This document shows positions 33,061 to 47,100 of a stretch of 64,000 nucleotides of DNA, piece by piece. A model generated the notes under the pieces. The model was not told the DNA's origin, ran no database searches, and was given only the letters and a program-made list of their open reading frames with translations. The stretch spans positions 37,581 through 101,580 of the forward strand of contig JASJOG010000585.1 in NCBI GenBank assembly GCA_030142905.1, written 5' to 3'. The position numbers and the translations under genes were made by a program. The stretch's first letter is position 1. Each line of letters opens with the position of its first letter. The stretch comes from Heliopora coerulea. Lineage: Eukaryota; Cnidaria; Anthozoa; Scleralcyonacea; Helioporidae.

Positions 33061-34579
33061 AGTAAATGTCGTTAATTTAATCTAGGTGAAACTGGCGCAT
33101 GTCACTGGCAGTCTGGCCAAACTTGTTCGGTTCGTAAAGAGCAATGATTTAGCAAATCTGTTTCACGATATTTAAATAGTATCAACCACTCTGTTTTCAG
33201 ACATGAAAGATCCGTTCCCTTTCAACAATTTCACGGGCCGAGTAATAACAAGGCCGTTGGAATCTGGGGGATCAAGGGGCCTTGGTTCCTCAACTTCTTT
33301 GGTGAGAAGAACAGAGTATATATCGACCCCCGTCACTTTTTAACTGGGGCGTAATATTAAACTACAAACTTATGATTGTCAATTGAGATCACTTCTGAAT
33401 TAAACGTTATTCTTCCTTAAAACCTTTAGAAAATCCGCACAAGTTCGACTTCAAACAACATTCTGGTTATTGTTTTTGTCACTTGTATAATAACCCGCGG
33501 TTGGGGTTTTTAACCCATAAAGCACACTTTCAGCCACACCCATACAGAAATAAAGACCTCACCGACCCACCCACTTTCATTGTCGTTCCGAAGCATTTGG
33601 GCTTGCAAGAGATTGCTGCAAGAGATAAGAAAGATGTGAGTCTCATTGATGAACGTATCTCTTTCATTTAATCCCAAGCAAAGTAATCGTTTTGTCTTGC
33701 CTGGGTGGGTAAGAACATTAGCTTGAGAGGTTTCTTCCACTAGGTTTTATTTCATTTCATCAGTTTCCGTCATTTTATAGCTTTCCGTCATTTGAGCTAT
33801 CGAGTCCACAGGGATTGGATGCGAGTTTTATCCAATTTAAGTGCACGAGATATTCTCGAGACAACTTAACGCTATCGATGAGAGGATGTGCAGTGTCCCA
33901 ATTCTGTTTCAGAATCAATTTCAATTTCAATTCTATTTCCCGCTCGAGTCAACATTTTTCAGTTGACTTCAGCAGTGTCAGATTATCATGAAAATTTTCT
34001 GTTCATGTTTCTCTGAGGGTGATTTTGAAAATATAGAACTTACACATACGCATCTCAGACCTCATGGGAATATCGGCATTCAGCGGTAAGAAGTTAAACA
34101 GCTACTCACTGTCCGTAATTTCCAATCAGTTACCGTTGCGACGCTGACCACTCAATTACTCCGGACGATTTCTCTATCTTAACCTCTTCGTCAACTCGTT
34201 TCGAATTTGTAATAAATATAAGCACCTAGTACAAAAAAGGAAGAATAGCCATAAAGAAATAATAGAGCATTATCTGACGTTTCGTAGTCGACAACGTCTT
34301 TACCGATTTGTTAATTTTCCTGATAGGAAGGCTGCTCATTGGTAAACTTAAACCTTATAGTTTAACGCCACCATAACTTCCAAAGTACTGTTCTTATTCT
34401 GAGCTATTCTCCAAATTTATACGGTTATCTTTTAATTTTAAACCATCTATAATTTTAAACACTAATTTTTTGACGTGATTTGCAATTCTATTGCCTATAT
34501 CTGATTTGCATGTAAGATATATTCAATTTTCATTAATATCTTGTACACTCTAATGATGTTGCGAGACACAATGAAACGT
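33061..34579. other. No recognised feature
   Basis: I see no exon with credible splice sites, no RNA gene and no clear repeat ends in this stretch. Confidence 0.4.
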
Positions 34580-36990
34580 TTTTAAGGTCTATTGAGATCA
34601 AAGACAAACAGACGTGCCCAGGGATGGAGCCAGGAATTCCCTGACACAGGGACTAAGGCCCCTGACAGAGGGGGCTGATGTTTTGGTGTAGGAAAATGCA
34701 TTATTTTTGTTTGGAAGTGAATGCATACGCATAGATAAATGAACAATTTGTTTTTGTACCGACTACAGTAAGACATATTATATTAACATATTATGTAAGT
34801 AGCAATAGGCAGATCATTCTCTAATACTCAACACATTGTTTTTATTTACTCACACCTATGATGGTTCTGAAAAATGAAAAAAAATTCTTGTTTGAAGATA
34901 AACTAATAAAATATCTAAGTTAATATTTACATTTTTCAATTGTCAAATCTAAAAGTACAGGAAAATAATAATAGAAATAATAAAATACAACCCAATACTT
35001 CCCTGACGAATTGTTCAATTTTCCCTGACAGGGGGGTGTAGCTCCCAGCCCCCCTGTGGTACCACCCCTGGACATGCCCTAGTTACAGAGAATGATGTAA
35101 AGGAATTACAGTAGATGAAACAAATTACAAAAAATTTACAAATATTTAAATAGACATCTATTAATAAAGATAGACTTGTTCCGACTCTATGTAAAATATA
35201 ATTATGTGCTCTATTTCTGAGCCACCTATTTCTATAAGGAAGAAGGTTACTGAGAGCCATGTCTGTACTAGTTACTCTATTCCACAATTTCATATCTCTA
35301 CTATATAATACTTCAGTTATATTATAAAGCCTAGAGCTGTAGTGCAGCCTAAAACATCTGGTAAATAATTTATCAATCCTGCCTAACTATTTGTTGTAAG
35401 AAGCACTTCACCAAACTTCAATGGCATAGAAAAAAAAAACTGATAAAATAAGGCCTTGGCTCACTTACAAGCTCTCAATATATATAAACAACTGCTAGCC
35501 TTATTAAGTAAATACTCAAAGTGTGAATCCCAGTATGTGGGATCTTCCTCAAAGGTAACACCTTACAGTTTAATGGTTTCTTTTTTAAAATTAATATTCA
35601 TCTGACTTTTCTCAGACCATTTTACTAAAGACTGAATTTCAAGTTCAGAATCACTAGAGCTTATGTCATTAGCATAAACAGGCACACCAAGTCCAATATC
35701 ATCTGCAAACTTAACTAATAGGTTCTTAGAATTAACAGCCTTAATATCATTAATAAAGACAGGAAATAAGATTGGACCAAGAACAGTCCCCTGTGGTACA
35801 TCCCAGCTGTTAATAGATAAATGTCTAGTGATAATGCCATCAACTATAACTTGTTGCTGTTATTTAAAAAGCTAATAAGCCTATTGATTACACAATAATT
35901 AATATTAATATTTTTTAACTCAGTGCAAGGGATACTATGCGATACATAATCAAAGGCCCTGCTGAGGTCCAAAGAAAAAATTCTAACAAAATCTGCATCT
36001 CCATCCAACCATTTGAGTCAAGTATGTTGACACATAATTAGAGCCATGGTAGAGTTACGAGCTTGACGATAGGCGAATTGATTTGAGTCAATGTAACTAT
36101 TACAAATATCAACTAACTCATACGTACAAACCAAACGTTCAAAGAGGTGCATAATAATAGCAGTTAAAGAAATAGGCCTCAACTGACTGGTAGTTGTCAA
36201 GAGCGACTCTTTTGGCAATGGCTTGAGATTTGCTTTTTTCCAAAAAGAAGGAACAAGAGTTTGTTTTCTTAGTGAGTTATTGAAGGCATCACTGGCAACG
36301 ACCGGAGCAAGGAAGTATGCATAATCACGAAATATCCAATAAGGCAGTTCATCAGGCCCACAGGGCGGCCCTTTTCCAGTTCTTCAAAAATTGCGTAACA
36401 TTATGAGACTGTAGTTCTGGTACTCTACTTCTTTCTGGAATATGAAAAGCTTCAGGTTGTATATACTCTGGATCCGTTTTAGTTTTACAAAAATACTCAT
36501 TAATCACATCAGGATCAATAATCGCACAAATTGATTGAGATTCGGGTATTTCTTCTAGTGACAGAGTTTACTGTGGTCCATCATTCACGCGAGCCCTTAC
36601 TGTATTTATTTGATTGCATTTTCACTACTTGTCTTTGGCTGTCTCTTATCAGACTATTAATTCTATACTGGAGACCGGGAGGTAGAGGCTTATTCTTTTT
36701 CAATAGTTTGCTCCTAAATTTCAGGAGATGTCTAACCAGAGGTGAAATAAAGCGAGGATCCCTCGACGACACACGAACTAAGAACGGAAAACAGGAACGG
36801 CGGACCCGGGGGGCTGCGGGGGCTGTAGCCCCCCCTTTTTTCCAAATGTAATGTTGAAACAACCACATTTTAAAACACTTGTCGTGAAAGTTCCCAGAGA
36901 AGCATACAAAATGCTGTATTTTTATCTCAAGCTCCCCCCCAATCGTAATTCCGCTCCGCTGTCCCTGGAAAACACTCATTAAACGTGTTT
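34580..36990 (-). mobile_element. CR1/L2-like LINE fragment
   Basis: On the minus strand there is the EN-RT linker with WW motif (about 36570-36720), LRPISLT (about 36170), SLDLSRAFD (about 35960), VPQGTVLGPILF (about 35780), the catalytic FADD (about 35700) and a C-terminal segment ending LWNRVTSTDMALSNLLPYRN (about 35270). The 5' endonuclease is missing or interrupted near 36780-36980 by C/G-rich foreign sequence. The 3' untranslated end continues to about 34580 past an inserted hAT MITE. Stops and frameshifts are present. Confidence 0.75.
34619..35070. mobile_element. hAT-type MITE inserted in the LINE tail
   Basis: Termini CAGGGATGGAGCC and, inverted, CAGGGGTGGTACC are flanked by 8-bp near-identical repeats GACGTGCC (34611-34618) and GACATGCC (35071-35078). 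The LINE 3' sequence resumes beyond it, so it inserted after the LINE. Confidence 0.75.
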
Positions 36991-37308
36991 AACAGTGAAT
37001 CTGACAAATTGTTGCACTGTGCCTCACAGTCATCTTCAAAAAAACTTCCACCCAATCCTTTACTTTGATTAGCTAGGCCCATTTAATCTTGTTATTTTCT
37101 CTAACATCTCTAAACTACACAGTATTACGTTTGGCTTTTACAGGAGTTTTTGGAACTACATGTACAAGGATTAAGGGATTACTACAAGGATTAGTAGTAA
37201 ACGTTTTAAATCTTATTAGGCATTATGGCTGCTTTCAGCATTCCTTGCGGGGCCTTAATTTTTGTCATGAAGCTGTGATTTCCGCCTGGTTGGCCAGTTG
37301 TTGATATT

Positions 37309-37740
37309 ACACCTTTTGCTGTTCGTTACCAGAAAATATACTATCATTAATTAACGCCAACCTCAAACTCCTTAACACAAAAATACATTCATTTTATTCA
37401 ATCGAAATTCATTAGCGTAGATACGTAGTCATTTGCATCAAAAGGCATTCCATAGCGCCAACAGACGACCATTGATACATTTCTACTACACACTAGGGAT
37501 AATAAAATTTCAATTACGCAAAAGAAATATCTTGTGTAATTGAAATTTTATTAACCCTAATGTATAGTAGAATGGTGTTCATGGTCATCTGTTGGCGCTA
37601 TGGAATGCTCTTTGATGCAAATGGTTGAGTATCTACGCTAATGAATATCGATTGAATAAAATGAATGTATTTTTGCGTTAATGATTTAGAGGTTGGCGTT
37701 AATGATAGTATATTTTCTGGCAATGAACAGCAAAAGGTGT
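37309..37740. mobile_element. Near-perfect palindromic MITE, 432 bp
   Basis: The two halves are inverted copies of about 205 bp around a short centre near 37525 (AAAAGAAATATCTTGTG). The outer ends are ACACCTTTTGCTG and its complement, both flanked by ATT. There is no coding sequence. It lies about 400 bp upstream of tetraspanin exon 1a, so it could sit in its promoter region. Confidence 0.8.
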
Positions 37741-38134
37741 ATTGTTCATATGATTTGTATTCATTGTAATTAGAGTTTAGTAAAATTAATGAATAAATGA
37801 AATAATTATTACTTCATTAATGTCGAAAATTTAATCCAGGATTTGGCCGTAACAACTAAATGTTGCGGAAATCTCGCATTAGAGATGTCACGAGCTTAAA
37901 ATTTTTCAGGGGGCTAAGGGATTGAGGTCAATTTGGGTCAAGTGGGTTCTGGTGTAATTTTTGGCCGTCAACGACGATGTTCGGGTGTTTGCGGGTATTA
38001 ACGTGTGCCACGCCCTGTCGAGCCCGAGTGGAGAAGAATTAAAAGAACGCTTTAATATATTCTCAACGGATGTTTGATGCCGAAGTTAATTGTATTTTCT
38101 GCGGTTTATCGTGTGTTAATATCAACATACTACG

Positions 38135-41100
38135 ATGAAGGAGAACGCTTGCTTTAATGTGAAATGCTTAAAAACTATATTATATGTCATAATTTTCTTA
38201 TTCTGGGTGAGTAAGTTGCATTTTTATGTGGATCTACGTTCTGCCCTTCGTGAGGTGTTCTAGTTGGGTACTAGATGAGTAAGTTGGAATATTTGTCTGT
38301 TGTGCTGATGGAGTAAAATCATTACCACTGCGTAGTTATTCGTAATGTTTTCATGAATGATAGTGATCTAAAGTTCATTAAACCATGAGTAGAGAGCGTT
38401 TACCTAAATGATGTGGTATGTTGAGGTGATAATATAGCTGAGTTAGACCTTTGTCTGAACACCGTCTGACAGCTGGCTTGTTGTCTTCAAGTAGTAAACA
38501 ACGAAGGGAAATTTAGAGAACCTGAATTTTCCTCAGTCGACAATCAATCTTACCGAAATTTTCCGGGTTTGTGAACAGGCTTCGTTTACTATGATTACTG
38601 TTAATCGTGAATCATTCGATCTCCCCGCAATTCCAATTTGCAACTTCGCTGTAGCGAGTTCTTACTAATTACGACGACAAATGATATTTGTTAATTACAG
38701 TTGTCTTTTTACTTTATGAACTATATCGGACGACATGTCTCATCAGCATTATTTATAATGATTTTCCTGATTTAAACAACATTAACAAAGCCTTGCTCGC
38801 CTGTATGAGCCTAGCGTGAGTGCAGACGAAGTAAGCGAGATCATGGTTTAGAGATTCTTGCAAATGTTGCGTTTCTAAGGGTTGTTATTCTTTGGGGTTA
38901 ATCTTTGTTTGTGTTATATTGATGTGGTGCTATGTAAAGTAGGTTATGGTCTATAATCTTGAACGTATGCTTCTACGTTTACGTCACCTCAACAGAAACA
39001 ATCTCTAGATCATCATGAAATGTTTTTTTATTTCGCGCTGTTTCACGCCAACCTGTCAAACCCAGCCGACTCGTGTCACAACAAAATCAATCTACAGCCG
39101 TAAAACATAATCTGGATTAAGTTTGGCCTTTTCTACTGCCAAAGAAAACCAATTCCTTTTTCCAAATTTACTATGATTGCGTTCTACTGATGTAGTCAAA
39201 CATCAGAAGAAATTTACGGTTACATTAGTCTTACAAGCACACTTTAATTTACATCATTCATGAAGGAAGCGCCTGTTTTTAACCAAATAATCAACAAATA
39301 TCAGTACTATTACCCTCCTTTGGAAATATTATGGGACAACTGTCCCCACTTCCAATGCCCATCCTTAACTTCACAAAGTTATACCAAAGTGACACTGTAT
39401 ACACCTGGTGGCAAGTGCAGGTTTGAAAGCTAGTCTTGAAAAGGTGATTTTGTCTGTTTGTATGCAGCTACAGAGATTTTCGTCCATTCAGCAGCATTCC
39501 TTTTGTGCAACTTCAGAGTAATTACTCACTATGCCTGCTCTTGGTAAGGCTTAAATGGCACTTTGTCATAAAGAGGTTATGGATAACTCCTGACAGGCTG
39601 CTACACCTCACCCACAGCTTGCACAAAACCTTGACTTGGCAACATTCATTGCTTTCTGTGAGCTGTGAACTATGTTATGACACTGCCTGTGAAAGAATAT
39701 AGTTTCATAACAATGAAGTAAATTTCAAATACACATATTGATATCAACTGTCATTGCTGTACCCTGTTCATATAGTATAAGATTATTGGAATCTTGATTG
39801 CAATCAGCATTGATTGCAGTCAATGTCAATTGATTCCATGCTGCTTTGGTAATGGATTGCAAATGCCATCAAAATTGATAGTCTAAAAAGTTATGTGATT
39901 AACACCCTAAAACACAGTCATGGAAATTATATTATGGCACAGTTGATGAAGTGCTATTCCATCATGAAGATAAATGTCACTCCTGAAATTGTGAGTTTCC
40001 ATAGTGTTTAATTTTGGATGATAAAAATAGCATTTTTTAACAAATTAGTTCCTAGAGAAAAGAAGGGTTGTAGCCCCTTTCAGCTCCTCTCTACATTTGC
40101 CCCTGATACACTTGCATGTACTTCAAATATTGCATATGGTAAAAGTATTTTTTCAAATGTTTACGTTCTTATTAATGATTTTGTTTTAGTGTGCTGGGAT
40201 CACGTTACTAGGAGTTGCAACATGGACCCTAGTGGATAGGTTTGACTACAGTAGCTTACTGGGAAGCGATAACTACATCATTGTTGTATCACTAATGATT
40301 TTAGCTGGAGTTGTCGTCATTATAGTTGGCTTTCTGGGTTGCTGTGGAAGTATTAAGGACAACCGTTTCATGCTTATAGCAGTAAGTTTGAAAGCATACC
40401 ACCCTTTTAACATCTCAGTTTTAAAATTACATCTCATTTCAGAGACAGAGAGAAGTGTTGACATGATGCAAGTATGAATAAATGAGTACATGTTAGTGGT
40501 AGTAGATCGTCCAGGTTACTATAGTCTTGAGAAAGACTGTTGGTGACTGATGTTTACTCACCAGACTGGTTTAGTCACCAACACTCTTTCTCAAGACTAT
40601 AGTAACCAAGCCTGGATATTAGCGTCCGGTCACGGACATTGTCCGGTACAAATTTGTGATTCATAGAGTTTTGACAGTCACAAATTTCACTATGTCTGTC
40701 ACTTTGTCCGGAACGGTTTATGGTAACATTGATTTCCAGTTTCATTACAAAACCAATTATTAATATTTGTCTTTAATCAATCACTCTCTTCATTTGTATA
40801 TTAAATTGGTGAGTGCGCGCAAGTTGCTGCAAGTAGTTTTGCGAGTTACCTCAACTTACCTGCGAGATCGTGTGCAGGTGAATACAAAATGGTGAAGTGC
40901 AACTGTCTTGGATATTGATTGTTTGTAATCACTCTAGTGTTAAATTATATACAACATATCGAAGAAAATAACTTCATTTTTCATGTCTGTTGACATAAAT
41001 AGTGTTAGCAATGATAGCCATATTGATCAAGACTTGACCACTGACAATGACTTACATGAGAAAAATTTGTCTGATTCAGATGATAGTGATCCTAGTTTTG

Positions 41101-44100
41101 CAGGTTTCCTTCCTGGGGATTTACTGTGACTTTGAGGATTTAAATTCATCAAATGATTATGATCTTTTTGTAGTTGTATACTACATGTATAAATCTACAT
41201 GTATAATACTTTTAAATAAAATTGTGTGCAGTGCACGTATCATTCATACTTTTAAGTTTTAATATCCCATACCAATGCTTGTATACAATAACAATTATTA
41301 ATATATGGCAAATGTACGAATATCAATCAAATTATAGTCTTGTTAAGTGACAGGTACATTTTGTTTTGTGACAGGCACAATCTGATTGATGCTGGTCATT
41401 TTGACAGCCAGAGCAAAAAAAAAATATATCCAGGCTTGATAGTAACCTGGACAATCTACTATCAGGAACATGTACCGATTCTCCCAGGTTCAACCATTTA
41501 CTTTATGAATGAATGAATGAATGAACTCTTTATTTATACTGTAATGACCTGTTCAGCTATAATAGCTGGTCCTACTCAGGTGAACAGTTAATAAAATAAT
41601 TCTAAAATACAACATACATGAGAAACTATTTTAAATTAGCACTATTGTTTGCATAAAAAAACTATAAAGTTTAAACTACAATGACTAGTCCCACAGGATT
41701 CATTAATTTCTCATGAGAGTTTTTCCCAACTATGGCATGTGTGAAATTAAGTGGAAATTTTCATATTGGACCACCATACAGTATGTCAAAATATTTCAGT
41801 TGGAGAAATCCTCTATCCTTTAAGAATGTCCTTTATACACAGAGACTGTTGCAACTTAGTCTCTTTTAATATAAATAGCAATGCCCAACAAATTTTGCAA
41901 ATTATTGCCATATATAAACATTAACAAGTGGATAAACAAAGAAGGCCAGAAGAATTTAAAACATATTTATTGACTAACATTTTGTCATAACATGCAACAT
42001 CATCAGAGTGCGGTTTAGGGATTACAACAAGATGTATTTATATTAGACTAACAGTATTGAATGACAATTAAGATGATATATTTACAAAAGAAAGGTGATA
42101 TCAGAAGAGAGAAAGAGGTACACAGCCAATATTCCCATTATAAAAAGGCTTTAATTTATTAATTAGAAGACTTTCTTTAAGGAGTAGTCAGAACTAGAAG
42201 GCAATAAGGATAATATTTTGAAGTTGGAAGAAGAAATGGGATGGCCAGTTTCAATGTGGTGGGAAAGGATGTCGAAATTACTGTACTCTCTTGCAGCTGG
42301 GGGACTGTGTACAATGTAATTGCTTACAAGAACTTCAGAAGGTCCTCCAGTATGATACCAGAAAGAAGTTTGGGTGGCATAGCATGCCTCTTAGTTGATG
42401 ATTTTCAGCATCAGTCATATGAATCCATATTTTGTTAGTGACTTAAAGCTATGAATACCACCCCATGAAAGCCAAAGTCATCTTTTGAGGATTGACAAAA
42501 GTATAGTACAAACAATTTCTTGAAATAATACCGATTGGTTACATTTAATTTTTGTGTGAATCAAGTTTTGCCCTGTTGTTCCAAGCTAAGGTTAGGATAT
42601 CAACCTTTATGTACATGTAATATTTCAAACACAAGTTTGTCTTCTTCCCCTGATTTCTAACTACAGAGAAACTAGTTTAAAAATGAGGCAAAGCCAAGCT
42701 TTTTTCATGAGTTATCAGGTATTTTGAAATTGGAGGAAGAACACTTAACAAGTTGTTGAAATTACTTCCCAAACAAACCAGTATTTTAGGTGAAAATCCA
42801 GCTGAAAGTTGGCAAAATTCAGCTGTAATCTTCCTCTGACTTTTAAATACTGATTAATTATGTATTTCTTTGTTTTTACTTTATGAATTATTAATGAGTT
42901 TGAGAAGGTTGTTTCAGACATCTTGCAAAGGGTTAAATTAATGTAAAATATTTAGGGGCATTTTCAATCTTCATTTTTATGATGTAGAGATGTCATTCCA
43001 GCATTATTGTACCAATTGCATGGGATAAGAAACTTAGCTTTGTTGACCAGCAAATTAATTCCTTACCTACTCTATTTTTTTACTATTTATTAAAGTATTC
43101 CTTGTGCTTTTGGAGAGGCTTTATTAGTTACTGCTAAGATTTTTACCTGGCAACTGAGGCCTTCTTTGGAGCAAAATGTTTTCTTGCATTAAGGCCCAAT
43201 TAGCAATACAGTAAACAATTGACAAAGGATTTCCAAAGTTTACATGCTGCTCAGGACTTGTTTGTTTTATGTAGTTCTTTGTCATGGTTCTCTGTGTGTT
43301 CCTGGTGGAACTAGCTGCTGGCGGTGTGGCTTTTGCATATCGTGGGCAGGTAAGCTGGAGACCGTTGAAAGTTATCTTCTCAGCATCTCTTGAGAGATGC
43401 TTCCTGTAGTTTAAAAAAATAAGGGGTCACCCTTACTTGATATAACATTTGTGTATACAGTCAAAGTAATCTAAACATGCTGCATCAAATTTGATGGTGT
43501 TATGAGGGGCTTTCTCACAGTGACATAAGTATTCTAGCACATACAAATGCACAATTTGTTAACAGTGTTCTAATGTTATACTGCACACTGTGAACAATGT
43601 TGTACTGCACACTGTGAACAATGTTGTACTGCACACTGTGAACAATGTTGTACTGCACACTGTGAACAATGTTGTGATGCATTTTGCGTAAGTTGTTGCG
43701 CTGTACACATTGAACAGTGCTGTACTGCGTACTGTGAACAATGCTGTGCTCCAGTGACATTGCTAGGGTTACTTTATTAGGGGGGACCAAAATTGTGGCT
43801 TACCCTGTAGTTTTACAGCTTTTTAACGATGAAATTCATTTAGTGTGCATTTCCGTACAAAAATCGTTGATCAAAGTGGCAATTTACGAAATTTATGGTA
43901 TGAAATGGGGAGCCAGGCCCTCGAATTTACGTCTGAGGGGCCATGCGCCCCCTGGTCCCCCATTGCGGCACCTATGCTGTGCTCTACACTGAACTATACA
44001 GTTAACAATGTTATGGTTGTAATGGCATTGTTATCAAACCATTGTTCAGCCATCTTGTTAACAACTTGTCAACGACGTTGAACTGCCATGTTATCAACAG

Positions 44101-47100
44101 TGAACCTGGTTGCTCTATCACTAACTTTTTCCTTGCTTCGACAACTGTGGACAACTGCTGTTAGTTCATTAATCTGTAAAAATCCAAAGTGGTTAGGAAA
44201 CTGCCGAAACTTACTAGATAACAAACTGACATTTAAAACGAAGGTGTTTCCTCGGAGGGAAACGTCCAAAAATGAGTATAAACCCAAGGGTTAGTATTAG
44301 GGTTTATACACATATTTAGTACTTTTAAAGAACGAAGAAACAATGGGGTGGGGTATGGTTAACCTGATGCACGTTATCTAGTACGTAAAGTGGTTCGAAA
44401 CAGTGATGAACATTGAGCAATAAGGCAGTGCTGGTTTGTTAATGTTACTCAACCATGATATTTTTGTTGTTTGAACATTTTCCCAATGAATCTGTCACAA
44501 AGGTAGCGACGTTTAGAGAACATTGGCTTAAGTCGATCTCTGACAGTTCCATGTAAACGGAGGATCAGGTTAACCATACGCCACCCAAGTTGTTTCTTCG
44601 TTCTTTAAAAACACCGAAAATCTATTTAAACCCTAATCCTAACCCAGACCCCAGCCCAAACTAAAGCCAGAAACCTTTTTTTATCCATCAAAATCCTCGA
44701 TGGCAGCGAGGTAAATTCGGATGCGCCGCACGTATGAAGTGACTTAATTTATTTATACCAGTACCAAGTTTGATGTTGTTTTGAACAAGGATTACTCTTT
44801 AGACGAGCGTTTTTCCGCCATATGTAAAACGCATTGTATCGAAGTCATGTCTTGATCCACTCCTATAAACTTTCCTAGTATGTTTATTTCTGTTTTCATC
44901 TCAATTGCCGCCTTGCAAATATACTGTGGTGTAACTGATTGTTCTTGGTATGGTTTCTCTAGCTTGAAGGAGAACTGGAAGACAGCTTTTTGAGTGCAAT
45001 GGACAAATACAAAACTAAAGATAAGGAAACGAAAGCCATAGATAAAGTACAAGAAAAAGTGAGTATGTGTTGTAAAAAAGTGTATCATGTGGTTATGTGG
45101 TTAATCTCGGTCCTGCAGGGGAAGGGTCAGTGAAGTAAGGTGCCATTGAACCTCAGACGGCCTTGTGGGAGGGTCGGCACTAGAACGGAACCACTGAGAC
45201 CAGGTAACCGTGTGGAGACTGGGACTGGAACTTAAGTATTTTGCTTACTTGATAACTTTTCGGAAAATATCGTTGGAGTTTAGGTTACAATATCGCCAGG
45301 GGTAACAACGGTTAGAATTAGGGTTAGGATTAGAACCCTAATCCTACTCATTGCATTCAGGATAATTTTAAATCTTAGGATCATTGACATTTCAGGATTA
45401 TCCTGAATCTTAAGTGAGAGGGTATCAGGTCAATAAAATACTTAATTTTCCAGCCCCAGTCTCCACACGGTTATCTGGTCTCAGTGGTTCCGTTCTAGTG
45501 CCGACCTTGTGAGAGCTCGAGAGCAAGTCATCGGAGACCATTTGATCACTTTACCCCGGGACACTGGTTTCCCCTCGGCCGGCGTAGCTAAGTGACATTT
45601 CAGTTGATTTCCGTATTTCATTGCAAGAGATTTATCTTGTAATTGTGAGAAGTCTAATTTAAAGTGCATCAGAAGTATGAAGTGTCGGTGTCCCAACACC
45701 GTTTGTAGACAGCCTTCTTGTATCAAGTGTTTTAAAATCTCTTTTCATTTCTCGACATTCTTAGTACTGGTGTTGTGGGGCTACAGTATATCATCAGTGG
45801 AACACTACAGTATGGTTTAACATGGACACTAGTCAACAAAACAGAACTAATGCAGTTTCTACAGAAACCAGCCGAGTACCTGACAGTTGTTGTAAACCAC
45901 CAATTTTGAAAGGCTGTGGAACAGACACACATCCGTCCAATATCAACTACAAGGTACAAAGTTTGATTGTGTCTTTCTTCTGATAACATGTGTCCTTCTG
46001 AGAACATGTGTCTTTCTTCTGAGAACATTAGCCAGAGATTGTCTAGGCGAGAATCTCAGTCCAATAATAAATATCAAAGCCCTGCACAAAATGCGCAACA
46101 AAGGCATAATAAATAAAGATTTATTAACATCTAAAGTTTTGTTGTTTACTTTGCAAAATATTCAGAGATAATGAATAAGGGTTAGTGCTTAGGCACTCAC
46201 TTATTCATTATCTCTGAAGCTCCGGCAGTTATGCTATTAAAGTTACGTAAGTCATATGTAAGAAGAGTATTGTTCAGTTTGACTCTACCAAGCTCAGCAG
46301 ATTTTCTCCAACAACTTAGGTAGCTGATAAGGTTATCCAGTATAAATAAAGGTACTTTACCTTTACCTTTAATATCAGGTCTGTTCCTCTTTCTATATTC
46401 TAACCCTTTCGCACAATTTAACCTCTGTACTCACCTTTCGTTCTGTCATTTAATAGTCTGGCATATGTCATGTAACATAATCCATCTAGCTACCTACATA
46501 TTGTAATTTAAGAATGTATACGTCACCCTGATGTTGCTGCTGGTTGCAACAAAACTTTAGTCACGTTTAATAAATTATTCTACCAATTTTATCATTGCTT
46601 TGTTTTGCTTTTTGTGTTGGGAGCTTATTTTTATTTTACGTTTGAGATTCCCTCCTGGTTTCTTAATTGCGACTATCTTCCCAAGGCAAATACAAATTTT
46701 CATAAAAGCATCAGGTAATCAGCAGCAGATTACTGCAATAATAAGTTATCGCCAGAATATATTTTGACTGGCGCTACTAGAAAACAATTCAAAGCTTTGC
46801 TAACTAAAAAATAATAGATTCTTAAATCGACTTCAGCAATAACTCTACCAAAATCTTCTGTTCATAAAGCTCTTTTAAAAACGTTCTTCTAATTTAGTAT
46901 AAATTCTTTAATTTAGTTTTAAAGTTGGAAATTGTTTTTCCCTCTAGGTTACTGTGTAATGGCCCCAGTAAAATCAGGTTCTTAGAAGTCCGGAAGGGTA
47001 CCGTTGTCAAATAAATATGATTAAATTGTTTTAGGAATCCGGAACAATAATTCTGGTGATCTCCCGAAAACTGAACTGTGCTTTTCTTTTTGTAGGGCTG

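Noticed and set aside
36581..36979. 132-codon minus frame as a host gene
   Set aside because: Its second half is the LINE linker before the reverse transcriptase and its first half is foreign C/G-rich repeat.
44288..45340. Telomere-like TTAGGG/CCCTAA words
   Set aside because: Only scattered single words inside MITE arms; no array.
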